DNA of 63,817 bases from NCBI RefSeq assembly GCF_030268685.1, contig NZ_BSRQ01000033.1:1-63817 (forward strand). The letters run 5' to 3'. Positions 35,667-43,860 of this stretch are shown here, piece by piece. The translations under genes and the position numbers were made by a program. Source of the DNA: Microtetraspora sp. NBRC 13810 (GTDB lineage: Bacteria; Actinomycetota; Actinomycetes; Streptosporangiales; Streptosporangiaceae). A model generated the notes under the pieces. That model was given only the letters and a program-made list of their open reading frames with translations, was not told the DNA's origin and did not search any database. Numbering within the stretch: position 1 is the stretch's first letter; each line of letters begins with the position of its first letter.

Positions 35667-35945
35667 CTATTGGCCGCCGGCGACGGCGGGGATGACGGAG
35701 ACCTGGGCGCCGTTGGGGGTGGGGGTTTCGAGGCCCTCGGCGAAGCGGACGTCCTCGTCGCCCACGTAGACGTTGACGAAGCGGCGGAGCTTGCCGGACT
35801 CGTCGAGGATGCGGGCGCCGATGCCGGGGTAGTCGGCGTCGAGCTTCTGCAGGACGTCGCGGAGGGTCGCGCCTTCAGCGGTGACGTCCGCCGCGCCACC
35901 GGTGTAGGTGCGCAGAATCGTGGGAATCCGCACGGAGACGCTCAT
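35667..35945 (-). CDS. CysO/MoaD-like sulfur-carrier protein
   Basis: 92 residues of the ubiquitin-like beta-grasp type: VSVRIPTILRTYTGGAADV...LRRFVNVYVGDEDVRFAEGLETPTPNGAQVSVIPAVAGGQ. It closely resembles actinobacterial CysO, which delivers sulfur as a C-terminal Gly-Gly thiocarboxylate for cysteine synthesis. Here the GG (residues 90-91) is followed by one more residue, Gln92, which would have to be removed, for example by a JAMM protease of the Mec type, before activation. It is 43 bases downstream of thrC on the same strand and thus also under the SAM riboswitch. cysM and a JAMM protease are not in this window. Confidence 0.88.
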   Translation of the reverse strand: MSVSVRIPTILRTYTGGAADVTAEGATLRDVLQKLDADYPGIGARILDESGKLRRFVNVYVGDEDVRFAEGLETPTPNGAQVSVIPAVAGGQ

Positions 35946-35988
35946 ACTCGTAGCTCACTTTCGTTTCGTTGGTACGTCGGGGAGGCGG

Positions 35989-37254
35989 TCAGCCGGATAC
36001 GGCGTCGCGGAAGGCGTCGAGCGAGGGGCGGATGATCGCGCTGGGGCGGGCCTGCGCGGACACGGCGTCGAGGGTCTTGAGGCCGTCGCCGGTGTTGAGC
36101 ACCACGGTCTCGGCGTCGGGGGCGAGCCGGCCCTCCGCGACCAGCTTACGCAGCACGCCGACGGTGACGCCGCCGGCGGTCTCGGCGAAGATGCCCTCGG
36201 TGCTCGCCAGGAGGCGGATGGCGTCCACGATCTCGGCGTCGGTGACGTCCTCGACGGCCCCACCGGTACGGCGGGCGATGTCCAGCACGTAGGGCCCGTC
36301 GGCCGGGTTGCCGATGGCCAGCGACTTGGCGATGGTGTCCGGCTTGACCGGCTGGATCACGTCGCGGTCGGCGCGGTAGGCGGTGGAGACCGGGGAGCAG
36401 CCGGCGGCCTGCGCACCGAAGATCTTGTACGGCTTGTCCTCGACCAGGCCGAGCTTGATCAGTTCACCGAAGCCCTTGTCGATCTTCGTGAGCTGCGAGC
36501 CGGAGGCGACCGGGATGACGATCTGGTCGGGAAGCCGCCAGCCGAGCTGCTCGGCGATCTCGTAGGCGAGCGTCTTGGAGCCCTCGGCGTAGTAAGGCCG
36601 CAGGTTGACGTTGACGAATCCCCACTTGTCGCCCATCGGGTCGCCGATGAGCTCGGAGCAGAAGCGGTTGACCTCGTCGTAGGTGCCCTGGATGCCGACC
36701 AGCCGCCCGCCGTACACGGAGGCCATGACGATCTTGGCTTCTTCGAGGTCGGCGGGGATGAAGACGCAGGCGTCGAGTCCGGCGCGGGCGGCCGCGGCGG
36801 TGACCGCGCCGGCGAGGTTGCCGGTGGAGGAGCAGGACAGCGTGTGGAAGCCGAAGTTGCGCGCGGCCTGGACGGCGATGGCCACCACGCGGTCCTTGAA
36901 GGAGTGGGTGGGGTTGCCCGAGTCGTCCTTGACGTGCAGGGAGCGCAGGCCGAGCTCGCGGGCGAGCCGGTCGGCGCGGACCAGCCTGGTCCAGCCGGGG
37001 GCCATGTTGGGCGTGCTGAGCACGTCGGCGGGGACGGGGAGCAGCGAACGGTAACGCCAGATGTTCGTCGGTCCCGCGGCGATCTGCTCCCGGCTGACCG
37101 GGCCGAACTCGTAGGCGATTTCCAGCGGCCCGAAACACTCGATACAGGCGAAGCTGGGGCCGAGGTCATAACGGGTGCCGCATTCGCGACAGGACAGCGC
37201 GGCGGCGGGGCCGAAGTCGACGGTGGTGGGCTGGTCTGCGGTTCCGAGCGCCAT
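35989..37254 (-). CDS. thrC: Threonine synthase (PLP fold II, with zinc-ribbon head)
   Basis: 421 residues. The N-terminus holds C22-x2-C25...C37-x2-C40, a small metal-binding ribbon. The PLP lysine is in GNPTHSFKDR (about residue 120). SSTGNLAGAVTAAAARAG binds the cofactor phosphate, and the C-terminal AETAGGVTVG is the active-site loop. It converts O-phosphohomoserine to threonine. The ATG at 37254 (MALGTADQP) is preferred over the ATG at 37275 that falls in the P1 stem of the riboswitch. GGGAAAGG between the riboswitch and this start could be its ribosome binding site. It is unusual to find thrC under SAM control. Confidence 0.93.
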   Translation of the reverse strand: MALGTADQPTTVDFGPAAALSCRECGTRYDLGPSFACIECFGPLEIAYEFGPVSREQIAAGPTNIWRYRSLLPVPADVLSTPNMAPGWTRLVRADRLARELGLRSLHVKDDSGNPTHSFKDRVVAIAVQAARNFGFHTLSCSSTGNLAGAVTAAAARAGLDACVFIPADLEEAKIVMASVYGGRLVGIQGTYDEVNRFCSELIGDPMGDKWGFVNVNLRPYYAEGSKTLAYEIAEQLGWRLPDQIVIPVASGSQLTKIDKGFGELIKLGLVEDKPYKIFGAQAAGCSPVSTAYRADRDVIQPVKPDTIAKSLAIGNPADGPYVLDIARRTGGAVEDVTDAEIVDAIRLLASTEGIFAETAGGVTVGVLRKLVAEGRLAPDAETVVLNTGDGLKTLDAVSAQARPSAIIRPSLDAFRDAVSG

Positions 37255-37270
37255 GAAGCGAGGCCTTTCC

Positions 37271-37408
37271 CTCATCTTCGCCCGCGACCACCCTGGTCAC
37301 GGGCCGGAATTGGCACCTGTCCCGGCCGGCCTCGCCACGACTGCGAGCACGAACCGGGAGGGTTGCCGGGGCTTCGCAGGGCCGGTCCCTCCACCCCTCT
37401 GGATGAGC
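37271..37408 (-). promoter_or_regulatory. SAM-I (S-box) riboswitch upstream of thrC
   Basis: Read on the minus strand, the P1 stem is CTCATC (complement of 37402-37407) and GATGAG (complement of 37271-37276). Inside are the hallmark SAM-I segments in order: GAGGGACCGGCCC, GAAGCCCCGGCAACC, then after a variable arm GGTGCCAATTCC, and the closing GAAGATGAG. The total length of 138 bases fits. The 3' strand of P1 is 17 bases from the preferred ATG, and the GGGAAAGG ribosome-binding stretch abuts it, so SAM binding probably blocks translation start. Alternative SAM-IV is excluded by the core text. Confidence 0.93.
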
Positions 37409-37464
37409 AATATGAAGTTGTCGGTCGGCCGCGATTTCCGGCAGACCCGTGAAAACTGTACATC

Positions 37465-37507
37465 GCCCGTCAGCTCACCTGACGGGCTGTCTCACTGTGC
37501 GAGACAG
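37465..37507 (-). terminator. Two hairpins after the sigma factor gene
   Basis: Reading leftward from the sigma stop: CTGTCTC/GAGACAG (37487-37493 with 37501-37507), then GCCCGTCAG/CTGACGGGC (37465-37473 with 37479-37487). The second is followed on the minus strand by GATGTACAGTTTT. They separate the sigma gene from the riboswitch. Confidence 0.7.
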
Positions 37508-37508
37508 T

Positions 37509-38069
37509 CTAGGCGAGGCCGTAGGCGTCCCCAAGCGCGGCCTGGACGTACTTCCTGGCCTGATGGATACGGGATTTCGCGGTGCCGAGCGGGATGCCGA
37601 GCTGCTCGGCCACCTCGGCGTAGTCGAGCTGGCAGATGTCGCGCAGCACCAGCGCCTGCGCGAGGTCGGGCTTGTCGGACTCCAGCGCCTCCATCGCGTC
37701 GAGCAGGTCGAGGCGGGAGCCCGCGATCACGCTCACCCGCCGCGCGTCCGGCCGCTGCAACGGCAGCTCGTCGGAGCTCTGCTCGGCCGCCCGCCGCTTG
37801 AGCGAGCGGTAGGTCGTGCGCGCGCAGTTGGCCGTCACGATGTGCAGCCAGGTGCTGAACCTGGACCGCCCCTCGAACCGCCCGATGTTACGGGCGACCG
37901 CGAGGAGCGTGTCCTGGCATGCCTCTTCGGCGTCTTGGTGATAAGGCAGTATGCGGGCGCAATGCCGCAGCACGTCGGGCTCGATCCGCTTCAACAGCTC
38001 GCCGAGCGCCCTGTGGTCACCTTGCGCGGCGCCACGGGCCAGCTCTTCGGTCGTCTCGTCCAGCGCCAT
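37509..38069 (-). CDS. ECF-type RNA polymerase sigma factor
   Basis: 186 residues with region 2 (YHQDAEEACQDTLLAVARNIGRFEGRSRFSTWLHIVTANCARTTYRSLKRR) and region 4 (LRDICQLDYAEVAEQLGIPLGTAKSRIHQARKYV) of an extracytoplasmic-function sigma factor. The gene has no adjacent anti-sigma factor. It is divergent from otsA, whose 105-base promoter region it shares, and ends in a terminator before the riboswitch. Stress-related control of trehalose synthesis is a possible inference. Confidence 0.92.
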   Translation of the reverse strand: MALDETTEELARGAAQGDHRALGELLKRIEPDVLRHCARILPYHQDAEEACQDTLLAVARNIGRFEGRSRFSTWLHIVTANCARTTYRSLKRRAAEQSSDELPLQRPDARRVSVIAGSRLDLLDAMEALESDKPDLAQALVLRDICQLDYAEVAEQLGIPLGTAKSRIHQARKYVQAALGDAYGLA

Positions 38070-38174
38070 TCGGGGTCCCCATCATGCGTCGCGTCCAGGA
38101 CATCCTATGGTCGGGGGTCAAGGTTGGTTAACCTTCCGGCAAGCGTCCCATGGCGAGGGAACGGTGGTCGATCG

Positions 38175-39605
38175 ATGAATGCTGTCCTGGTGGCCTCCAA
38201 CCGGGGCCCGGTCTCCTTCACCCTGTCCGAAGACGGCGGCCTCACCATGCGCCGGGGCGGCGGCGGGCTGGTCTCCGGCCTGTCCGGCGTGACCAAGGAC
38301 ATGGACGTGCTGTGGGTCTGCGCGGCACTGTCCGACGGCGACCGCTCCGCCGTACGGCTGGCGCCGGGCGGCCGGCTGGACCACGCGGGCTACGACACCG
38401 GCGCCCTGCGCATGCTCGACATCCCGCCCTCCACCTTCCACCGTGCCTACAACGCCATCGCCAACTCCACGCTCTGGTTCGTCAACCACCTGCTCTACGA
38501 CACCCCCAACTCGCCGCAGTTCGGCAGGAGGTTCCGCCGGGAGTGGGAGTCCTTCCAGTCCTACAACGCGGCGTTCGCGCTGGCGCTGGCGGAGGAGGCC
38601 GGGCCGGGGGCGCGGGCGATGATCCAGGACTACCACCTGACGCTGGCGCCCGCGATGCTCCGCGGCGAGCGGCCCGACATCCGGATCGCGCACTTCTCGC
38701 ACACTCCGTGGGCGCCGCCGGAGTACTTCTCGCTGCTGCCGGACGAGGTGGCGGTCGAGGTGCTGGCGGGCATCCTGGGCGCGGACCACGCGGGCTTCCT
38801 CACCGAGCGGTGGGCGACCGCGTTCATGGACTGCTGCGAGGCGATGCTGGGCGCCGAGGTGGACCGGCCCGGCCATACGGTCACCTATGAGGACAGGACC
38901 ACCCGGATCGGCGTGCACGGGCTCGGTGTGGACGGCGACACGCTGTGGGCGCGCGCGCTGGAGCCGGATGTCGAGTCGCACATGGCGGCGCTGCGGCACC
39001 AGGTCGGCGACTGCCGGCTGATCGTCAGGATCGACCGCACCGAGCTGTCCAAGAACATCGTGCGCGGGCTGCTGGCCTACCGCGAGTTCCTCGCCGCGCA
39101 CCCGGAGTGGCACGGGCGGGTGGTGCACCTGGCCTTCGCCTATCCCTCCCGGCACGACCTGCCGGAGTACCGCGAGTACACCGCGGCCGTGCAGCGCTGC
39201 GCCAAGGAGATCGAGGACGAGTTCGGCACCGAGGACTGGGATCCGCTCATCCTCAACGTCAACGACGACTACCCGCGCTCCCTGGCCGCCTACCGGCTGG
39301 CCGACGTGCTGCTGGTCAACCCGATCAGGGACGGGATGAACCTCGTGGCCAAGGAGGGTCCCGTGCTGTCGCCGCGCTGCGCGCTGGTGCTCTCCCGCGA
39401 GGCGGGCGCGGCGGCCGAGCTGGGCGGGGACGCGCTGCTGGTCAACCCCTACGACGTGGGCGGCACGGCGGAGGCGCTGTACGACGCGCTGGTCATGCCC
39501 GAGCACGAGCGGCTGGCCCGGGGCGGGCGGCTGAGGGCGGCCTCGACCGCGCTGCCGCCGAGCGCGTGGTTCACCGACCAGCTCACGGCCCTGGAGCTCA
39601 CCTGA
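38175..39605 (+). CDS. otsA: Trehalose-6-phosphate synthase (GT20)
   Basis: 476 residues, retaining glycosyltransferase GT20. Features: N-terminal SNRGPVSF and RRGGGGLVSGLSGV (glucose-6-P loop), WFVNHLLYD, the acceptor-side QDYHLTLAPAMLR, HFSHTPWAPPEYFSLLP, IVRIDRTELSKNIVRG and LVNPIRDGMNLVAKE (nucleotide-sugar site). It makes trehalose-6-phosphate from UDP- or GDP-glucose and glucose-6-phosphate. Its partner otsB is 1.3 kb downstream on the other strand with an MFS gene between. ATG 38175 gives the expected N-terminus. Confidence 0.93.
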   Translation: MNAVLVASNRGPVSFTLSEDGGLTMRRGGGGLVSGLSGVTKDMDVLWVCAALSDGDRSAVRLAPGGRLDHAGYDTGALRMLDIPPSTFHRAYNAIANSTLWFVNHLLYDTPNSPQFGRRFRREWESFQSYNAAFALALAEEAGPGARAMIQDYHLTLAPAMLRGERPDIRIAHFSHTPWAPPEYFSLLPDEVAVEVLAGILGADHAGFLTERWATAFMDCCEAMLGAEVDRPGHTVTYEDRTTRIGVHGLGVDGDTLWARALEPDVESHMAALRHQVGDCRLIVRIDRTELSKNIVRGLLAYREFLAAHPEWHGRVVHLAFAYPSRHDLPEYREYTAAVQRCAKEIEDEFGTEDWDPLILNVNDDYPRSLAAYRLADVLLVNPIRDGMNLVAKEGPVLSPRCALVLSREAGAAAELGGDALLVNPYDVGGTAEALYDALVMPEHERLARGGRLRAASTALPPSAWFTDQLTALELT

Positions 39606-39688
39606 TTCTCACTCCGGCGCTCTGTCCCCTCACCTGAACTATCCCTACGATTGGTCAGGTTTGCCGTATTTCCTGGGGGGACAACCGA

Positions 39689-40876
39689 GTGAGTGTGGAC
39701 TCGTCTGCCGTCAAGCTGGTCCGTGACCGGGCAACCTGGCTCATCTACCTCCAACTCTCCATCTTCGCCACCTACCTGTACGGCCTGAGCGGCGCACTCC
39801 CCCTCCTCCGCATCGACCTGGGATTCTCCCCGACCGTCGCCGGCCTGCACGGCACCGCGATGGCGGCGGGCGGCGTCACCGCCGGCCTGATGCTCGCCCG
39901 GATCACCGCGCGCTTCGGCCGCAGGGCCGCGACCTGGGCCGGCCTCGCCGGCATGAACCTCGGCGTCCTGCTGGTGATCCTCGGCCACACCCTGCCGATG
40001 ACCCTGCTCGGCTTCGGCCTGGCCGGCGGGGCCGGCACACTGTCCCTCTACATCGGCATGGCCGCCCTCAGTGACCACCACGGCAGGGCCGGCGCCGCCG
40101 CCATCAGCGAGGCCAACGCGGTCGCCGTGCTGCTCGGCATCGCCGTCTCCCTCGCGGTGAGCGCCGCCGCCCACACCGCGTACGGCTGGCGCGTCGCGCT
40201 GCTGGCCACCCCGATCCTGACCGTGTCGGTCGTCCTCGCGATGGGCCGCGTCTGGATCCCGGAGGCGGACCCGGCCGGGCCGCGGACGGTCGCGCCGGCG
40301 GCCCGGCGGGAGCCGTACGGGTGGCGGTTCCATGTGGCGACGGCGGTGCTCTTCTGCTGCGTGGCGCTGGAGTTCGGGTTCAACATGTGGGCGGCCGAGC
40401 TGGTCACGGTGCGCACCGGGCTGGACCCGGGGACGGCCGCGACGGCGCTGACCGCGTTCACCGCCGGGCTGGCGGCCGGGCGGTTCGCGGGGGCGCGGCT
40501 CGCGCTCACCATCGCCGCGGCGCCGCTGCTGACCGGGGCGCTCGCGGTCACCGCGGGCGGCTGGACGATCTTCTGGCTGAGCACCCACCCGGTCCTCGCC
40601 TACGCCGGGCTGATCCTGTGCGGGCTCGGCGTGGCACTGCACTTCCCGCTGTCGCTGAGCCAGGTGATCGCCGCCGCGAGCGCCCGCCCCGACCAGGCCG
40701 CCGCCATGGCGGCCGTGGCGGCGGGCGTCGCGAGCGGGGCGGGCCCCTTCGCGCTCGGCGCGCTCGCCGACGGCTTCGGCGCCCACAGCGCCTTCCTGCT
40801 CACCCCGATCCTGATCGCGCTGGCCGTCGCCGGGGTGCTCACGGCCGCGCCGCGCCGCACGGCTAACGCGACCTGA
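39689..40876 (+). CDS. MFS transporter, 12-TM
   Basis: 395 residues with about 12 hydrophobic helices and motif A-like MLARITARFGRRAATWAGL between helices 2 and 3. GTG at 39689 follows GGGGGGAC. It is placed between otsA and otsB, so a role with trehalose or sugar phosphate export is possible but there is no direct evidence. The 3' end overlaps a short direct repeat shared with the end of otsB. Confidence 0.85.
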   Translation: MSVDSSAVKLVRDRATWLIYLQLSIFATYLYGLSGALPLLRIDLGFSPTVAGLHGTAMAAGGVTAGLMLARITARFGRRAATWAGLAGMNLGVLLVILGHTLPMTLLGFGLAGGAGTLSLYIGMAALSDHHGRAGAAAISEANAVAVLLGIAVSLAVSAAAHTAYGWRVALLATPILTVSVVLAMGRVWIPEADPAGPRTVAPAARREPYGWRFHVATAVLFCCVALEFGFNMWAAELVTVRTGLDPGTAATALTAFTAGLAAGRFAGARLALTIAAAPLLTGALAVTAGGWTIFWLSTHPVLAYAGLILCGLGVALHFPLSLSQVIAAASARPDQAAAMAAVAAGVASGAGPFALGALADGFGAHSAFLLTPILIALAVAGVLTAAPRRTANAT

Positions 40877-40923
40877 GCGCCACCGCCGGCCCGCGCGGCT
40901 ACCGCGACCTGAGCGCCACCGCC
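40867..40923. repeat. Direct repeat across converging 3' ends
   Basis: CGCGACCTGAGCGCCACCGCC occurs exactly at 40867-40887 and again at 40903-40923, 36 bases apart. The first copy contains the stop of the MFS gene; the second encodes the end of otsB on the other strand. It is a local duplication. Confidence 0.85.
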
Positions 40924-41753
40924 AGCGCGCGCAGCAGCGCCACCACGCCGTCGGGACCGGGCACGATCAGATCCGCCCGCTCGGCCAGCGCGGTGACCTC
41001 CTCCGAACCGCTGCACACGGTCACCCCCGGCAGCCCGGAGGCGCGCACCGCCTCGAACGCGGCCAGGTCGCCCAGGTCGTCGCCGCCGAACAGCACGGAC
41101 CGCGCGCCACGCTCGGCCAGGAACGCCGTCAGCGCGCGCCCCTTGTCCATGCCGGGCGGGCGCAGCTCCAGCACCAGCCGGCCGGGCTCGACGACGAGAC
41201 CGTGCTCGCGCGCCAGGTCGGCCAGCGGCGCGCGCAGGACGGCCAGCGCGGCCTCCGGATCGCTCGCCCTGCGGGTGTGCACGGCGAGCGCCCGGCCCTT
41301 GTCCTCGACGCTGACCCCGCCGGCGCCGAGCGGACCGAGCGAACCGAGCAGCCTCGGCAGCGCGGAGCGCACGGCGTCCACCCCGCGCGGCGGCGGGGGC
41401 GAACGCAGCTCGCCGCGCTCCCACCGCTCCACGCCGTACTGGCCGAGCACCACGAGCCCGGGGACGTCGGCCAGGGCCGTGCCGTTCCCGCCCACGCCGT
41501 ACTCCACCGCGACCGCCGCCGGCCGGCCGGTCAGCACGAGGACGGCGCCGACCACCGCTCCCAGCTCGGCGAGCACCGTGGGCGCCTCGGGGTGGATCCG
41601 CGCCCCGTCGGGATCGGGCACGATCGGCGACAGGGTGCCGTCGAAGTCCAGCCCGATGACCGCGCCCGCCGGGTCGGAGACGATCGCGTCGAGCCCCACG
41701 GCCCCCGCGGCGGAACGCGCACGCGGCAGACCCGTCACACCGTCGTCAGTCAC
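40899..41753 (-). CDS. otsB: Trehalose-6-phosphate phosphatase (HAD)
   Basis: 284 residues. HAD motifs: I GLDFDGTLSPIV, II VLTGRP, III the Lys of PPGMDKGRALTAFL, IV FGGDDLGDLAAFEAV. It removes phosphate from trehalose-6-phosphate. The first about 25 residues are a variable lead. GTG at 41753 has AAGGAG 6 bases upstream. otsA is on the opposite strand nearby; the two are not an operon. Confidence 0.92.
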   Translation of the reverse strand: MTDDGVTGLPRARSAAGAVGLDAIVSDPAGAVIGLDFDGTLSPIVPDPDGARIHPEAPTVLAELGAVVGAVLVLTGRPAAVAVEYGVGGNGTALADVPGLVVLGQYGVERWERGELRSPPPPRGVDAVRSALPRLLGSLGPLGAGGVSVEDKGRALAVHTRRASDPEAALAVLRAPLADLAREHGLVVEPGRLVLELRPPGMDKGRALTAFLAERGARSVLFGGDDLGDLAAFEAVRASGLPGVTVCSGSEEVTALAERADLIVPGPDGVVALLRALAVALRSR

Positions 41754-41793
41754 TCGAAACTCCTTACCCGTGGGTCAAGGACGCATTCGGGGA

Positions 41794-42105
41794 TCAGGGA
41801 CGCATGCCGAAGCGGCGCGCGGCACGGTCGCGCTGCCGGGCGGCCCGCATCCGGCGCAGCCGCTTGACCAGCATCGGGTCGTGGGCGAGTGCCTCCGGAC
41901 GCTCGATGAGCTCGCCGAGCAGTTGGTAGTAGCGGGTGGCGGAGAAGTCGAAGGTCTCTTTGATGGCCTGCTCTTTGGCTCCCGCGTAACGCCACCACTG
42001 GCGCTCGAAGGCGAGCAGCTCGCGATCCCGGTCGGAGAGGCCCGCCGGGGGTTGGGGGGTCGGTTCCTGGGCACCACTGTCACCGTGAACCGGCGCAGTG
42101 TCCAT
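41794..42105 (-). CDS. DUF3263 protein
   Basis: 103 residues. LSDRDRELLAFERQWWRYAGAKEQAIKETFDFSATRYYQLLGELIERPEALAHDPMLVKRLRRMRAARQRDRAARRF is the DUF3263 helix-turn-helix-like domain of actinobacteria, with unknown target. An N-terminal Pro-rich 20-residue lead is variable. GAGGAGGAGAG sits just upstream of the ATG. Confidence 0.88.
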   Translation of the reverse strand: MDTAPVHGDSGAQEPTPQPPAGLSDRDRELLAFERQWWRYAGAKEQAIKETFDFSATRYYQLLGELIERPEALAHDPMLVKRLRRMRAARQRDRAARRFGMRP

Positions 42106-42221
42106 GCTCTCCTCCTCGGTCCGGCGAGCGGCGATCTCGCCGCCCGCGCGCGGCCCGTGGCCATCGTAGTCGCCAACGTACGGGCGTTCACGGCTGCCGT
42201 CGATACGAGAGGAGGTCTGTT

Positions 42222-43028
42222 GTGCCCCCAGTCATCACCCTTCTCACCGATTATGGGCTTGAGGATGGGTTCGTGGCGGCCTGTCACGGCGTGATCATCG
42301 GGCTCGCGCCCGAGGCGCGCATCATCGACGTCTGCCACCTCATCCCCTCCGGTGACGTGCGCCGCGGCGCCGCGGTGCTCGCCCAGACGGTGCCCTACCT
42401 GCCGCCCGGCGTCCACATGGCGATGGTCGATCCGGGCGCCGGCGGGGCGCGCCGGGCGGTGGCGGTCATGGCCGGCGACCGGATGTTCATCGGCCCGGAC
42501 AACGGCCTGCTGTCCTGGGCGGTGGACGCCTGCGGCGGGGCCGCCGCGGCCTACGAGATCGTCAACGACGACCTCTTCCGGCACCCGGTCTCGCCGACCT
42601 TCCCCGGCCGCGACGTCTTCGCTCCGGTCGCCGCCCACCTGTGCCTCGGCCGCAAACCCGCCGACCTCGGCCCCGACGTGCCCCCCGACCGGCTCGTGTC
42701 ACTGCCGAAGCCGACCTCCAAGCTGCGCGACGGCGCGGTCGAGGGCGAGGTCCTTTCGGTCGACCGCTACGGCAACACCCAGCTGTCCATCACCGCCGAC
42801 GACCTCGCCGCGCTGGAGGTGCAGGTGGGTGACACGCTGGCCGTCTGGCTGGGCCGCCGCCAGCTCACCGTGCCGTTCCGGGAGAGCTTCGCCTCGGTGC
42901 CGCCGGGCGAGCTGGTGGCCTTCGCCGACTCGGCCGGTCTCATCGCCATCGCGGTCAACGCCGGCGACGCGGCCCAGCGTCTCGGCCTGCCACCGGGCGC
43001 CCACGTACGGCTGTCGCCCACATCCTGA
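42222..43028 (+). CDS. SAM hydrolase (DUF62, SAM hydroxide adenosyltransferase)
   Basis: 268 residues. The N-terminal LLTDYGLEDGFVAACHGVIIGLAPEARIIDVCHLIP and VHMAMVDPGAGGARRAVAV, FIGPDNGLLSWAV blocks are typical of SAM hydroxide adenosyltransferases, relatives of fluorinase and chlorinase. The C-terminal domain has the usual VLSVDRYGNTQLSI. The Asp-Arg-His-type hydrolytic subtype is not confirmed residue by residue. It should cleave SAM to adenosine and methionine. GTG at 42222 follows GAGGAGG. Its nearness to the SAM riboswitch is a curiosity only. Confidence 0.88.
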   Translation: MPPVITLLTDYGLEDGFVAACHGVIIGLAPEARIIDVCHLIPSGDVRRGAAVLAQTVPYLPPGVHMAMVDPGAGGARRAVAVMAGDRMFIGPDNGLLSWAVDACGGAAAAYEIVNDDLFRHPVSPTFPGRDVFAPVAAHLCLGRKPADLGPDVPPDRLVSLPKPTSKLRDGAVEGEVLSVDRYGNTQLSITADDLAALEVQVGDTLAVWLGRRQLTVPFRESFASVPPGELVAFADSAGLIAIAVNAGDAAQRLGLPPGAHVRLSPTS

Positions 43029-43185
43029 CAGCCGGCCGTGCATACGGTGCGTATCGACCTGTTTACCGATGCGCCTGATTAAGTCCAGAGCCGCATGTCA
43101 GAATGATGCCCCAGCACCGGGGGACGTGCCGTTGCCCTGGCCGGAAACTGCCCTCTGTCTCCCGCGAGCCGTTGGCGAGGCGCTC

Positions 43186-43860
43186 GTGACCCAAGCACGC
43201 TTCCGCATCCGTTTCCTCATCGTGCCGGCCGCACTGCTCGCACTGCTCGCCTGGGCCGCGATCCTCGCCTCGTCCTGGCCCGCCGCGCACGGCGGCGCCA
43301 CCTCACCGGTCGGCGACCGGTGGCGGAGCTGGCCCGCCACCCGCGTCTTCCCGCCCTCCGTCCCGGCCACCAGCCCGTCCGGCGCCAGGATCAGGTATCT
43401 GCTCGCCGGCGTGGCCCGGGAGGCGCGCTGCGAGGACGCGCTCCAGCCCGAGGCGGCCCGCGCCCTCGCCCGGCTGGGCTGCGTGACGACCCTGCGGGCC
43501 ACCTACACCGACAGCACGCAGACGTACGTCGTCACCGCGGGCATCGCCGTGCTGTCCGCCTCGGCGCCGTCCGCCGCCACCCCGGTGGCCGGCCGGCTGG
43601 GCATCCGGGAGACCGGCCCGATGCGGGAACGACCGCCCACCGTGCGCCCCGCCCCCTTCCCCGGCGGCGCCGCCGAGGGCTTCGGCGAGCGGCAGTACGT
43701 CGCCGGGGCGCTGGCCGCCGGTCACGACCGTTACGTGGTGCTCACCGCCGCCGGCTACGCCGACGGCCGGCCGTACGCGCCCGGTGTGCCGGCCGACCCC
43801 CGGCTGACCCGCGCGGCCCGCGACCTCGCCGCCGCGCTGCACCGGAACATCAGCCGATGA
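43186..43860 (+). CDS. Membrane-anchored extracytoplasmic protein, unknown
   Basis: About 224 residues. One N-terminal TM helix (FLIVPAALLALLAWAAILASSWP) is followed by an extracellular domain with LGCVTTLRATYTDSTQTYVVTAGIAVL and two Cys (CED and LGC) that could pair. The GTG at 43186 has GAGG upstream; an ATG at 43069 is less likely. The stop overlaps the start of the S8 peptidase by 4 bases, so the two are coupled. I recognise no family. Confidence 0.7.
   Translation: MTQARFRIRFLIVPAALLALLAWAAILASSWPAAHGGATSPVGDRWRSWPATRVFPPSVPATSPSGARIRYLLAGVAREARCEDALQPEAARALARLGCVTTLRATYTDSTQTYVVTAGIAVLSASAPSAATPVAGRLGIRETGPMRERPPTVRPAPFPGGAAEGFGERQYVAGALAAGHDRYVVLTAAGYADGRPYAPGVPADPRLTRAARDLAAALHRNISR

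Noticed and set aside
35216..35695. Open reading frame over the 21-bp repeat (plus strand)
   Set aside because: It is a Pro/Arg-rich repeat reading with no ribosome binding site, and it overlaps the end of the CysO-like gene in another frame.
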